NCBI GenBank assembly: GCA_035610365.1
Contig: CM069433.1
Span: 177,398,882 to 177,462,881 of the forward strand
Direction of reading: 5' to 3'
Source: Aquatica leii
Taxonomy: Eukaryota > Arthropoda > Insecta > Coleoptera > Lampyridae
DNA length: 64,000 nt
The position numbers and the translations under genes were made by a program. Shown one piece after another: positions 1 to 12,700 of the stretch. Within the stretch, counting starts at the first letter, position 1; each line of letters opens with the position of its first letter. The notes under the pieces were generated by a model. That model made no database searches. It was not told the origin of the DNA and saw only the letters and a list, made by a program, of their open reading frames with translations.

Positions 1-82
1 AATTATATTTAAGATATTTATTTATCTTTACAATGACCAAAATGATCAATAACAAGCTCATCAAAATTTACAATCTTTTTAA

Positions 83-183
83 TTCTGCGCAATCGGCAAT
101 ATTGTGGGACAACAAAGAGAATTTTTATGCTAAACATTAAAAAATCTTTTTTGTTGTCTCACAGTATTGCCGATTGCGCAGAA
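83..183. repeat. short hairpin / MITE-like inverted repeat
   Basis: Arms of about 37 bp (83-119 and 147-183) are inverted copies of each other with only a few mismatches. The outer ends begin TTCTGCGCAATCGGCAATA and a 27-bp AT-rich loop separates the arms. It has no coding capacity. It is probably a tiny foldback or MITE-type element. No clear target duplication was seen. Confidence 0.6.
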
Positions 184-3100
184 ATGTTTTAATGCTTTTT
201 AATGTAGAGAAACATCGCTTACTTTTTACGGTAGTCATACGTAAAGTCAATCAATTACTTTATTTAAAAACATATCTATTTTGACAAACATTTTCATTGT
301 GGTTTTTAGTTGACTCTTGGCAAGCGCTGTCCAATTGTAAGCGAATATTGACGCTACTAAGAGTAGCATAATTCATACAATTTTTCATGTGATTCCCCGA
401 TAACGATAACATTTTACTTTTTCTTTTAAATGCTATAAATCCGTTACATTATTTTTACACCATAATGATTAATTAATCATGTGAAAACGGTAAACATACA
501 AAACAGTAATAGTAGATTACATACCGAGGCGGAAAATATTCCATTTCTGTCGAGAGAACTATAGTTTACCGAGAGGTATAGCCTCGAGGTGAACTAGTTC
601 TCAAGACAAATGGAACACTTTTGCCAAGGTTTGTATACAATTTTATTCACAATCAGCCATTAAATAAAATAAATAACATAAAACTAATAAAAAATGAATG
701 AATACCTACTTCCAAAAGATTATCGTTTGTTTCGGTAAAAAATTAAAACGTAGTAGGCACTTCACAATTGACATATACGTATTTAATTTATGATTGTCAT
801 TTTATCAAATTAGTTAAAACATAACACACACGAATTACAGGTTCGGAAAGTGTACATTACTGACCGCGAGGTTTCATTACATACTCGTTTTTTTTAACCA
901 TGGAAACCGCTCACTTACCAATCTTTAAGAGGTTCGGGAAACTGTACGTTACTAACTGAGTGTGAATAAAATTAATTATTTATTCCAAATCCACAAATCC
1001 AGTTTTACGAATCATACATAGATTCTTTAAAATTACTGTTGACTTCTTTATTTTTATGTTTACTGGTCTGTCGAATTTGAAGTAAATGCTGAGGACGAGC
1101 ATTAAATTCTAAACGTGTAAACTATTATTATTATTATTAATGTTTTTATGTCTTGTACCACCGTCATTATGAAACAAAAACGATAAGTCTTCCCTTGTAA
1201 ATGAATATTATCGATCAACTAAGAAAATTGACTGTAAAGTTTGTCAATGTGATAAGAAATGTGCATTCCAGCATCTGTTTTACGCACACATGCTGCGAAG
1301 ATAATGGTAAATGACGCAAGTCACGTAAGTATTGCACTGCACATTGCACTGAGTAGGCGGCGCGGCTAGAGACCGCACAAAAGCATTTACACATGCATTT
1401 ATCTTATCTTATTGAATTCTTATGAAACTCTAACACATAACTTTACAATTTAAATAATAGAACACTCATTGCGTAACGTGCCAACTTGGGGCCCTATACT
1501 ACACTGGTCGGTACTGGCTACATCACTCTCTAATTTGCTAACTTCTTTTTCCAAAAGAAATTTAGGTGAATATTAACTCCGTTTTTCTACCCAATTTGAA
1601 ACTTGTGACGTAAAATCTTTAAAAAGGACATGCAAGAAAACAAATAAACTAAACAAGAATACTAAAGAAAGTATGACGTAATAGTTGATGGAAGAATCCA
1701 CAAAGATGGCTTCTCGCCAAAAACGCCAGTTTGACAAAAAATAAATTTATTAGCGCTAAAATAAACAGAACAACCTAAATATCTTTTATCTCAGAAACTA
1801 AATACAAACGACAGTTGAAAGTAATAAATTAAAATGCATTCAAAACGTATGACATCAAAGTCAACCTAAATGACTCAAGTACATATGTTACAAAGCTAAA
1901 AATTAAGATACATTTGAAAATGTTAAATAATTTTTATATTACAAAGCGAAATAAAAGCGCTACGTTGTCACAAAAGTAGTGAAATGTATGTCAATAAATA
2001 TAACAAAACTAAATACCGGGTTTTTCGCGAAAAAATACGTCCAAAAATCAGACGATGGCTACAGAATGAATCATAAATTTTAGCGTTTAGAAAAAACTTT
2101 AGATTTCTGAAACAAACAATCCTTTGCAGATTTAAAAGACTGATTAGTTTACGAAAACACCTCCGCAAAACAATAAACTTAACAAAGCAACTCAAATGCT
2201 CCAAAAGTTTCTAAATAAATGAACTGATTAAAAAAAATTACTCGCTATATCTTTTCCTAAAATTTTACCGTCCAGTCAAGATAAATGTTTATTCTGTTCC
2301 AAACTAATATTAGTTATTCAAAAAATAAAAAATGATAGACGTTTTTAATTTACGTACAAACTTTTTCAGTTGAGACACCATAACTCAGTAAAACTGAAAT
2401 TTAACTTTACTGTGTTTTAGTATAAAATCTGTTACTTACTTGTAGTAGTAAGGTTATGGTCGGGTGAGTAGTCATTTTTAATTCGTTTTGCTAGTTAGTT
2501 TATCGATTCCTGGTTTAGTTTTGTGCTAGTTTATTTAGTAAGTACCTACTTCATGTAGTAATTATCATATTTGTGTAGGTTGCATGTAATTTGTTATAGT
2601 CATGTCCTACAAGATATAACGCTTCAAAACAGAACAGAAACTCATATTATTCTTCGAGGTTATCTCTGAGTTAAATGTAAGGAGATTGTCAACTGTATTA
2701 TTCAGCTCATATAGTTTTTTCTCACTTGTGCGTTCCTTTTACTATCTTACTAATAATATCTTTATGTGAGTTTAAAAACTCTAATGACTTCGTTTAGTGA
2801 TTTATCTGGATTGACATGGAAGGTTCTATTTAATATAGAAATACATCATTACAATAAATCTTCATTTGATTCAGTCTTGTAGCCGATGTGAGTCAGTAAA
2901 CCAACGACAGCAGTACCTAATGGTATACCAGCACCCCAATTAAAAAAAAAACGATACCAAAATTATAGTAGAATTCATGTTTCCACGGGTTGCATTCGTA
3001 TTAGAATTTTCCATTCTGTAAAATTCCCGCGTTGTCGTGTTTACACAAGCTGAGTTTTCGTCACACGTCGTAATGGACATTTTCAGAGCCTGGAATAGAA

Positions 3101-3752
3101 TGATTAATTTCGCCGTGAAGTTTCGCTTTTATAGACCGCGCTTAATATTAAAATGATTTATAATTATTTCAATGGATTCCCTAATTTTTTGCTGATAGTA
3201 ATTGGAAACATTAAATGAAATCGTAGTATTTTCAAACAAAACTTAATGACCCGTTTTTAGTACGTGTTTCGCCACCGCTGGCTTAGAAGATTGTTTAATT
3301 AAACCAAACTATTAAAAAGTTGTACTTAAAAAAGTTTTGACTGGATTAGCACAAAGGAACTTCTGGAAATATCAAACAAAACCTTAGCATTTTTAGACAT
3401 TAGCCAGGTTTTAGATAAAATCTGGCATCTAGGATTGATTTAGAAACGGAGAAAATTGTTAACCATAACTTCCTACGTTATTTTCAAATCCTACCTTTAA
3501 GATCGTATTTTTCTTATTACGCAGGCTTTTTCATTATACTAAGATGTATCTTCTTACGATTAACGAGACAACATTTAAATAAGAACGTATTAAAAATACT
3601 TGTTTGCAAAAATGAAACCAAAATCAGTTAAAATTGGATAGTATTATACAGGGTGTTTCTAAATTTCTGGGAAATAATGTTACCACGTATCCTATTTATC
3701 CATATACCAAAATGTACCGTTTAAAACCATTACATTTTACTCGAATAAAAAC
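184..3752. other. AT-rich stretch, no gene seen
   Basis: Only chance-length ORFs are present and none has a recognisable motif. There is a short imperfect palindrome near 561-600. The ACAGGGTGTTTCTAAATT string near 3651 resembles the end of mariner-like insect transposons, but no partner end was found. Confidence 0.4.
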
Positions 3753-3764
3753 GAATTTAAATCT

Positions 3765-4815
3765 ATACTAAGATAAGAATCTCTTCCGGGTTTGGACCGT
3801 GTCATTGCTGTTGTAACCGAAGTTGCCAACGTTTTGCCCACTTTCGTAAAGGGCTTCATCAGGGCGTGAGATAAATCGCAAAACTCAAACAATCAACCGA
3901 AATCTAACTAAGAACTTCTCAAAAGTTAGGTTATCCACTTGTGAAACAAGCTATAATCTAAACTCTGAAAAGGTAAGAAAGAAAACGATAACTTGAAAAA
4001 GCAAACGAAAATCTAACAAAGAACCACTACCAAGACTTAAGAAGAAATAGTCTCCGTATATAAAGGAAAAGAATCGTCACAGATGGTTAAGCTCGACTCT
4101 GATTGGGCTACGGTTGATAAGGGGCGTGTTTTCGATAAATGACTAATGACCGGGAACCAAAGAGGGGATAGCTCGAAACCATGATCGCAATTGAAGTTAT
4201 TGGGGTGTTTGATGATTTCTATGTTTTCTCGGAATTTCTTGTTGAAAAAGAATGGAGATTTGGCATTCAACGAAACATCATCAAAATCTATCTTGTGACC
4301 TGTAGTAAAATGATGTTCAGCAACCGCATACTTAGAAATATACCTTTCCTTTATACAACAATCTTGTTCTGAAATGCGAGTAATGACGGAACGACCGGTT
4401 TCACCAATGTAGACTAAACCACAAGAACAGGGAATTTGGTATACACCTTGAGATGAAAGTGTAGGAAATTTGTCTTTGGGAGAAGGAAGAATCTGCGAGA
4501 TTTTGCCTGTCGAGTTGAATATGGGTTTAATACCATTCTTACGAAGGAGTTTCCCTATTTGATCTGTAACATTGTGAATGTAGGGTAAAAAGGCCAATTT
4601 CGGGTTGGATTCTATTAATAACTCTATTAATAACTCGTTTTACATAACCATTGTTCACTAAGGTTCTAGTAAGATGACGGAGTTACGATAACGCCCCTTA
4701 CGTAAGTGGGCGAAACGTTGGCAACTTCGGTTACAACAACAATGACACGGTCCAAACCCGGTAAACATTCTTATCTTAGTATAGATTCCGGCCGTGGAAG
4801 CCTTCGCTATTACAT
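3765..4815 (-). mobile_element. Short Penelope-like retroelement with inverted pLTRs
   Basis: The element is bounded by an exact 12-bp duplication, GAATTTAAATCT, at 3753-3764 and 4816-4827. A terminal unit of about 180 bp lies at 3770-3960 and part of it recurs in opposite orientation at about 4690-4790, which is the inverted pseudo-LTR arrangement typical of Penelope elements. A tail (4790-4815) carries GGCCGTGGAAGCCTTCGCTATT. The only coding remnant is a GIY-YIG endonuclease on the minus strand; the reverse transcriptase is absent, so this copy is a truncated, non-autonomous one. A relative lies at 52290-52664. Confidence 0.8.
4037..4597 (-). pseudogene. Penelope GIY-YIG endonuclease fragment
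   Basis: The 186-codon open frame encodes the C-terminal endonuclease of a Penelope-like retroelement, the part that nicks DNA for insertion. Visible motifs in order are LPYIHNVTDQIG near residue 4, GVYQIPCSCGLVYIGETGRS (the GIY and YIG strands and the CxC knuckle) near 50-70, AVAEHHFTTGHKIDF near 92-106, and FRENIEIIKHPNNFN near 122-136. The family normally has a long reverse transcriptase upstream and none is present. The frame has no ATG at its head and runs open into upstream sequence, so this is a 5'-truncated remnant rather than a gene. It sits between the two inverted terminal units of the 3765-4815 element. Confidence 0.8.
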
Positions 4816-5458
4816 GAATTTAAATCTGCTTGAAACGTAAAATTATAAATACCTTATTCATTATTAACGTTCAACAGCGTGCTTGTAGTTGTTCAAGACT
4901 CGGGTTGACGATAACGATGTTGACGGTAATGGAGCCGGAGGTTTCTCTCTGCTTGGTACAAAAAACGAAAATCCACCTCGATGATGAAGATTGAATTGTG
5001 AAACCAAAGACTTAATGGCACATAACACAATTCAACGGCAATTATTGTAGACTGGATTCACTTGAAATAAAGTTAGTTACAGCTAGAAAGCATGACACAG
5101 TCAAAAAGCATCTATAAAAGAATTTTAATAAACCTAAAATTGTTCGCTTGGTAGCTGACAAAAGTAAATGCTCTAATACAACTTCTAGTTTCTAAGAAAC
5201 CTAAAACTCAAACGTGTTTAAAATATAAAACATCAATAATTTTAAAATACGGCAATGAACTTCCAAAATACAACGTAAAACAATAAATTACTTGAAAGCA
5301 AAAATTGTTTATAATTTGAAATGACAAAGATGAATTGAAAATACATCAACTAGCAAATGATTAAAAAAGTATTCAATAAATGACAAATGCAAACGCCAAG
5401 TTAAAATGAACGTAAATTAGAGGATCAGAACGAAAGTCAATGGAAAATTAAACGATTA

Positions 5459-6026
5459 CATCATATAGATACTGTCGTGCATGAAGAACATGTTTCGACG
5501 TAAGTTAAAGGGCACATCTTCTACTAATTCTTTAAAAAAAAAACAAATGTAACTAGCATCATCTAGATGATCAGGCAATTAGAACGACCCAACCAAAAAT
5601 TCCGACTCAGACATTAATTTTAAATTCTTGTTATGTCTACCTTTAATAACGTGGATTTTCATCTGCATACATATGCGTAGGTTCGCCATGCCACGACGTA
5701 TAAAACAAGACTCATCAGTAAACAAAATATAAGTGTGGAATCCAATCTCTGCGCTCCCGAACAATTTGTGAAAAATTTAAACATGATTCGTGGTCAAGTT
5801 GCGATAATTCTTGCACTGGTTGAATGTCAAGTGGAGTAAGTAATTGATCTCGAAAGATCCGACTTACAGTGCTTTTTGAAATTCCTCTCTCTCGTTGCAT
5901 TGTTCTAGTACTGATCTCAGATTTGTCAACAATGCTTTGAAATTTCGCAATGGGACGTCTTTCGATACGTGCAAAAGTTTTATGATTTGGAACTCTCCAC
6001 TTTGGATAGTATGTCGACCTGTTCAA
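5459..6026 (-). pseudogene. Decayed mariner/IS630-superfamily transposase
   Basis: Two overlapping minus-strand frames (5715-6026, then 5579-5764 running on to about 5459) read as one degraded cut-and-paste transposase. The first part has a helix-turn-helix-like segment (STRTMQRERGISKSTVSRIF). After a frame change comes the strand holding the first catalytic aspartate, ILFTDESCFIRRGMANLR, and then past a stop LVEDVPLNLRRNMFFMHDS, where the family has the second catalytic aspartate in an HDGAP-type motif. There is at least one frameshift and one stop, so the copy is inactive. I recognise it as the group common in insect genomes that carries an FTDE-S-F motif; finer assignment is uncertain. Confidence 0.65.
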
Positions 6027-7189
6027 TAAAAAGAAAATCCATAATTATCATTTACGATTCGGCTTTAAGATAGTATACATACACGCGTACGTGTTAGCCT
6101 CGGGTAAATTCGTAAAATATCGTATCTGTTGCATTTAAAATGGCAATTATTAAAACGCATGAAATCCAAACGTTGATAAATTGATTTAAACGCACATTTA
6201 CTGTAATTGGAGGGTCATTGACCAAATGACCTAATACACAAGCCGCCACTATAGGAAACTATAAATTAGTACGGAAGGTAGAAAACTTGTCGGTATAGTT
6301 CTGGAAACACATTGGTGTATCCTAGCGCTGACGAGTTTCTAAAGAACGCATCAGCTGTCTGATAGTTCTGATGTTGTTTTCCACAATTGTACCCACAATA
6401 TTTCTAATCTATTTTATAGTTGGGATTTTCACGGCGTTACTTGTCAATAGATCATTGACCTTCGCTGTCATTAAATCCATTGACAACAAAGTTACTACTC
6501 AAGAAACCCTAGAATATTTTTTTTAAATGACTACTCTTCTTAAAAATTTAATTTTTTGCCAAAAAACTTATTTACGAAAATATGCAACAAATGTAATTTA
6601 ACAATAAAATGAATAAGTGTTTGCAATTTTACGATGGTCGTTAAGATTAAACTAAAAAACAAGAAAACAAAAGAAATATGCCGTAGATTTTAGTTTGATA
6701 CTACCGAATTATGCAACTCCGATATGGTTTAAATAGTAAAATATCCCAGTCAGTCAATATCTAATAAAAGTTTAGTTTAATGGAATAGAAAATTAAAATC
6801 TCTTTGCATATTTATAGAATAAATTTTGTTTTGGTTTATTTAAAAAGTTTAAAATATGTTTGTACAAAAATAAGAATTATTGTAAGATAAAGATTTCAAG
6901 CTTCATTTATATACATTTCACGGTACAATGCAAACAAAATTTTCTTACACTTTGAAAGCAAAAGTTTTTTTCTTTTAGACACGTAATAACTCAGCTGTCT
7001 TTCTAAGCAAAACGGTAACAGTGTTTGTTGGTTAAAGTAACAACAAAGCGTCAAACTTTAAACATAAATCGTTTTATCTAAACGCTTTCAGCAATTGAAA
7101 ACTAATATTTAAAATAAGGAAACGAGAATGTCTGTAATTATTAGAATCAAATTATAGAAATAATTAATATTTTACTTCTTTTTTAATAG
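6027..7189. other. No gene seen
   Basis: AT-rich sequence with no supported ORF, RNA gene or terminal repeat. Confidence 0.4.
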
Positions 7190-7350
7190 CAACCGAAGAA
7201 CATGCGGAAAAGGAAGAGGAAAGCGTCGGCGCGGCTGTTTAGAAAGTGGAAATTTGAGCGCGACCGAAAGCTCAGTTTAAAACAAGCGTCGCCGTAGGTT
7301 TAACTATTAACGGATTCATCCATCTATTACGGAACGTAGTCGCATCGAAG
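7190..7350 (+). other. Candidate host exon (GC-rich block with splice-like ends)
   Basis: A markedly GC-richer block in AT-rich surroundings. It is preceded by TTTTTTAATAG, which resembles an acceptor, and ends at CGAAG followed by GTAAGTTT, a strong donor-like sequence, at 7351. It contains a 31-codon basic ORF (7202-7297). It could be an untranslated or 5' exon of a host gene whose other exons are outside the window, or chance. No protein family is recognised. Confidence 0.25.
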
Positions 7351-7689
7351 GTAAGTTTATAAACTTTTTTTTTAAATAAAAAGCATTTCACATTTTTTAA
7401 TTAAATATTTTTTAAACGTCTTGTTTAAGCAAAACTTAATTGAATTTTTGTGCAAGTTAGAATCTTGCATTATTGTTGGTTTAAACTTTTATTAAAAAGT
7501 TTTAAATTGTTTCAACATTTTTCATTTCTAAATTTTTTTATTTGTGCAATGAGAACATTGATTGTATAAAATTTTTGCACTATAAAATTTGATAGTTTTC
7601 GTAATTACGAACAGTTTAAGCGCAACTTCTACAGAAGAAACTTTTTTAAAGTTAATATTTCTAACCCATACGTACATGTAAATGCTTGA

Positions 7690-7860
7690 TTTAATATATG
7701 AAGATATAACACGGATTGAATTCGTTAATGCGATCGCATTCATATCTTATCTATAATTTGCAAATATACCTGTAATCAACATGTTCCTAATATTAAATAA
7801 TTTCGGTACTTTATAAACAGCCGCACTATACAATATATTGTTATTGTAGGGTTTATGATA
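7690..7860. repeat. Dispersed repeat resembling the Polinton target site
   Basis: The segment around CTTATCTATAATTTGCAAATATACCTGTAATCAACA matches the sequence to the right of the Polinton (39827 onward) nearly base for base. Its left side (ATATAACACG ... CATCTTATCTA-like) matches the sequence left of the Polinton (about 23220-23267). It therefore looks like an unoccupied relative of the repeat into which the Polinton inserted. Confidence 0.7.
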
Positions 7861-9079
7861 AAATATTACATTAAAAATATTTTAGTAGGTGTAATGTAAC
7901 AAACATAATTTTTCTGATAACTTTGGAAGTACGCAAAGATTAGTCGAACACTTCAGAGTGACTAAAATACTCGTTTTTCTGCTTATATAAAATTGGTTTT
8001 AGTTTTTTTTTTAAATCGATTTACAATAAAAACAAGTTAAAAAAAATTAGTTTTTTTGAATATTAATAATTTTATTGTACGAAAAAAATTAAAGAAACTA
8101 AAATCCAATCTTTTTTCATGTATTTATAATAATAATTTTACATATAATACTTTGAAAAACTTTGATTGCTAATAAATTTTATAACTAACCTGCTTACGTC
8201 TGCGTTATTCTGTATTAGCAAAATAAAAATACAAATATTTTGTAAATCAAAAATTTCAAGAATTTTTAAAGATTCGCAATGAAAAGATATTTTTTGTTAT
8301 TGCAAATATATATTAAAATTTAAAGAGAAATTTTTTGTGCGTGATTTATTTTGATAAAAAATGTAACAATTTTATTTTATCTTTATTTGTTTGGTAAAAT
8401 TTTATTGTATTTGGTAAAAATCAGTCCGGCGTCACTTCAAATAAACGCTTTGTGTAAATATCGGATGCGATACTATGCTATAAACAAGTACTACAAGTTG
8501 CATTACAAATGTTAAACACGCGCTTTAACTATCAAACTATCGTCAAAAGTTTAAAAGTTTAATCTATTGAAAGTTATAGTAATAAACAAAAAGAAACTAA
8601 ACTGTAGCTTGAAAAGTCTAAAAATTATTAGTGTAAATTAAATCAAATATAGACACATTTTAAATTTCTTAAAAAGATATTGAGTATTAAATAAGGTAAC
8701 ATTCAATTTTTTCAGATTTGATAATTTAGAAATGCATAAGAAGAGAATAGTTCAAATATATTGCTAGTTTATTCTGGAATTATTATTTTAATCGTTTAAA
8801 ATGTTGAATGTATAATACCGAGTTTGTTTTGTTAAAATTTGCTTGCAAAAAAAAAGATAATTTTTTATTGCTTATAATTGCACATTCCCATTATTTTATC
8901 TATTTTGAATTCCATTAGATATGTGCATGCTTGTGTATAACCAAGCATTGAAGTCTCCTAATAACGTTACTAATAAGTACTGTAATTTTGTATAGCTATT
9001 TTCAAGTTATAAATTTCACCTCGATTCAGTACAGAAGGCTACTGTTTTACATACTTTAGCTAAAGGAGCTATATGTGTG
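7861..9079. other. No gene seen; short dispersed repeat at 8921-9010
   Basis: AT-rich. The block at about 8921-9010 (GCTTGTGTATAACCAAGCAT onward) recurs at about 41288-41395. Nothing coding is supported. Confidence 0.45.
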
Positions 9080-9293
9080 TCATCAAAATCAGCATTGGCA
9101 GAGCACGTGTGGAACCAAGAACACACGCTAAACTTTGACTAAACTAAATTGTTGGCTAGAACTTTCTTAGAGTATTCCGCAAAGCTGTGGAAATGGAAAA
9201 ACATCTATATAATATGAACCGAGAAGACGGTTTAACACTTAGCAAATGTCTCAAGGAGAGATTTGGACGTAGCCTAAAAAGCCTAGGTGTTTA
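9080..9293 (+). pseudogene. Relic of a Penelope-type GIY-YIG endonuclease
   Basis: Plus-strand translation shows SKSALAEHVWNQEHTLNFD, then a stop, TKLLARTFLEY, and after frame changes NREDGLTLSKCLKERFGRSL. These are the SA-AEH....H...(F/W)D and N.(E/D)DG..LS signatures seen in the C-terminal endonuclease region of Penelope-like elements. It is too broken to be a gene and no reverse transcriptase is seen nearby. It belongs to a different lineage from the copy at 3765-4815. Confidence 0.55.
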
Positions 9294-9503
9294 ATTATGA
9301 CGCGGTCTAAGCCAAAAGTCGCTTATAATCATATTTTAAACTGGATTGACTAGTTTTAGGAACAAGCTTGTGAACTTAATTTTATTTAAGACTGCGTTTT
9401 AAGTCTACGATCTTTGATATTAAAATAGCTCAGTACGATGAAGTAATACATCAATATCAACGGTTTAAGAAAAAGACCTATTCGCCTTTTCGTTTTTATA
9501 TAG

Positions 9504-9667
9504 TTTTGTGTTTCTTCTAGGTTTATTTATAGAAAGTTAATACATACTTAATATAAGATTTAGAATTATTATAATGTTAATATATATTTGTACATAGGTT
9601 AACCACCATTGTTCGTATTATTTTACACTGTTGTCGAGTTTACTTTTTTACAGTAACATACATAACA
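9504..9667 (-). repeat. 3' LTR of the Ty3/gypsy element
   Basis: On the minus strand it starts TGTTATGTATG right after a polypurine tract and ends ...AGAAGAAACACA near 9507. It is about 160 bp long, short for this class. The last 12-15 bp recur at 13957-13971 on the 5' side, but the rest of a 5' LTR does not. Confidence 0.65.
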
Positions 9668-9682
9668 TTTCCTCCCTCCTTA
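9668..9682 (-). other. Polypurine tract of the gypsy element
   Basis: On the minus strand it reads TAAGGAGGGAGGAAA and directly abuts the TGTTATG start of the 3' LTR. This is the expected primer for plus-strand DNA synthesis in LTR retrotransposons. Confidence 0.65.
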
Positions 9683-9707
9683 GGGGTGTATTGACACACA
9701 TAAATAC

Positions 9708-12700
9708 TCATGGAGAGTATGGTTGTGGGGGGCGTCGAAGACGTCCAGTTCTACGAGGTATCACTGATGTCATGGTCGGAAGATTGGTTGTCTGTTGCGC
9801 TACTGGTCGTATAACAAGTTCTTGTGCGGTAGGTTGTCCTGCGGGTGGTGTGATGTCGTCTCCATAAAAACGGATTCTTCGATATGGTTCAGATGGCACC
9901 GAGGCTATTGGAGTTGAATCCTCTCGAGATTTAACTTGGTCAACATGTCTTTTGAATCGCTGATTTTTATAGTCGAGTTCGTAATGAAGATCACCTAAGC
10001 GAGTAACGACGATCCCAGGAATCCATTTGTCCATTCGTGGATTACCAGAAAGAAAATAAACTGGTTGAGCAGGTTGAAAGACTCTAAATGTTGTTTCAAC
10101 TTTAGTCTGCTGTTTCTCGGTTATTCTAGTATGAAGATCATCGGGTTTAACCAAATCTAAACGTGTTCGAATATTTCTTCCTAAGAATAGCATTGCTGGT
10201 GGTTGACCAGTTGTACAATGTGGAGCTTTCTTGTATTGGCGTAGAAACTCGTTTAAGTTCTTCCGTAACGACTCTGGTGTCGTAGACATCGCTTTTAAAG
10301 AATCTTTAACTGATTGTACGTAACGTTCTGCCTGGCCATTAGTTGAAGGATGGTATGGAGCAGTTAGTTTATGGTATTTCACACCACTTCCTTGCAAAAA
10401 CGTCTTGAACTCAGCGGCTGTAAATTGTGGACCGTTATCCGAAACAATAGTAACTGGAGTACCATACGTAGCAAACAATTCATCCAAAATTGCAATTGTT
10501 GCTGCGGTTGTTGTTGAGTTGGTGCATTTGACTTCCAGCCATTTGCTGTAGGCATCTACGACAATCAGTAACATTGATCCTGCGACCGGGCCTGCGTAGT
10601 CAATGTGAATGCGTTGCCAGGGCCCTTTCGGATATTCCCAATGGTGATCTCGGAATTTAGATGGAATATGTCCATGTTTTGCACATTCAGAACACGATTT
10701 GGCAATACGTTCGATATCGGCATCGATTCCTCTCCAAAACACAAATGAGCGTGCCATACCTTTCATTTTCACAATCCCTACATGGGCTGCATGCAAATCG
10801 TTTAAGATGCTTTGTTGAAGTGATGGTGGTACGACCACGCGGTGTTCAAATAATAAGCAATTCGCTGCTAAAGTGTAATTAGCTTCCGGCGATTTATACC
10901 CATAACGTGTTAGGTTTTGTCCTGTCTCTAACAGCTGGACAATCTTGCCTAAATGAGAATCCTTTCGTGTCTCTTTGGCTATATTTTCGGCACGAACAGG
11001 AAGTTGCTTGATCTGGTACATTGTAAAATTATCGAAATCATCGTATTCCCTTATTTTTCTTCCTTCGTGTAGAGAAAGTTTGTTAACAACGTCACTATTT
11101 GTTGATGATGGTAATCGAGAACAGTAGTCGGCATTTGCATTTTCTTTAGTAGACTTGAAAATAACATCAAAGTTGAAGTGTGCCAGATAATCGGCGTAGT
11201 TCGCCATGCGACTAATGCAGAGAGTTGGCAGTGACTTCTCTGGATGCAGGATTTGCGTCAGTGGTTTGTGATCGGTTATCAACGTGAAGTGACGTGCGTA
11301 CAAATAATGAAAAAATTTTTGTACCGCCCAAACGATAGCGAGAGCTTCCTTGTCTATTTGTGGGTAACGCTGCTCTGTTGTGCTCATAGTACGACTAGCA
11401 TAAGCGATTGGTCGTTCTTCTCCAGTTTCCAGTCGGTGAGATAAGACGGCGCCCAAACCTGTTTTGCTGGCATCGGTTGCGAGCAATAGCGGTAATGATG
11501 GATCATATGTCATCAGTATTTGTGGTGAAATGAGAATGTTTTTAATGTTGGCGTATGCTATATCGGCTTCTTGTGTCCATGCGAATGGTTCGGTACGTAG
11601 CATGTCGCGTAACGGACGATTCAGAGTAGATAGGTCCGGAATAAACGAGCTGTAATATGTAGCTTTGCCTAAGAACAATTGGAGTTGTTCTGGTGAAGAA
11701 GGTTTAGGAGCATCACGAATCGCTTCCACATGTTTGTCGGATTTGTGTACACCTTGGCTGTCTATTTTATGACCCAAAAATTCCACAGAAGGTGCGGCGA
11801 AAATACATTTGTTGCGATTCAGTTTAAGACCATGTTGTTCCATACGCCTTAGTGTAGCTTCTAACGTAGGCATTAAATTCTCAAAACTGTCAGCAAAAAG
11901 AAGAACATCATCAAAGAAGTTAATAACGTTTGGTAAATCCTGAAGAACAGTCTCCATTCGACGCTGCCAAATTGCGGGGATGTTTGCGGCACCATATACT
12001 GCGCGAGTAGGACGAACCAATCCATGTGTTGGTGTGTTGAGCGTTAAGGCATGACTAAACTCTTTACTTACAGTCAAATGTGTGTAAGCGTCAGTAATGT
12101 CCAGGTGACAAAAGAACTTGGCCCCTTTCATTTGGTTGAACAGGTGTTCGGCTCTTGGTATAGGATGTTCATCGATAACTATTCGTGGATTCAGTGTTGG
12201 TTTGTAATTTCCGGTAATACGTAGTCCTCCATTCTTTTTCGTGACGACGTGTGTAGTTGATGCCCATTCCGAATGTTCCACACGTTCGTAGAATCCTGAA
12301 TTAATTTTGGCATCTATTTCTTTTGCATACGCTTCACGCAACGCCAAAGGTACTTCGAGTGCACGTGAGAACACTGGAGTCGCATCGGATTTGAAGTGTA
12401 CTTCAGCTGGTGGTCCTGTGAGCTTGCCGGCTGTGTTACTAAAGATGTCTTTATGACGAGTCAGAATTATGTCGAGCTGGTTTTGTTGGTTTGGTAACAG
12501 ACTGGGAGAAGCAATTGTTAATGAGCAAATTTGTTCGTCAGCCGCAAAAAGTTTATGAAAATTGTTTTCATTTATGAATTCTGTTATCCATTCTCTTCCA
12601 AAAAGAGTATCATAATTTCCATCGACGATGTATAGATATACACAGTGTGTTGTTGACCCTAGTGTGGCGTTGACCAAAAGTCGGCCGATGCAGTTGACAC

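Noticed and set aside
1968..2204. 78-codon ORF on the minus strand
   Set aside because: AT-rich, low-complexity composition, no motif, no neighbouring signal; likely chance.
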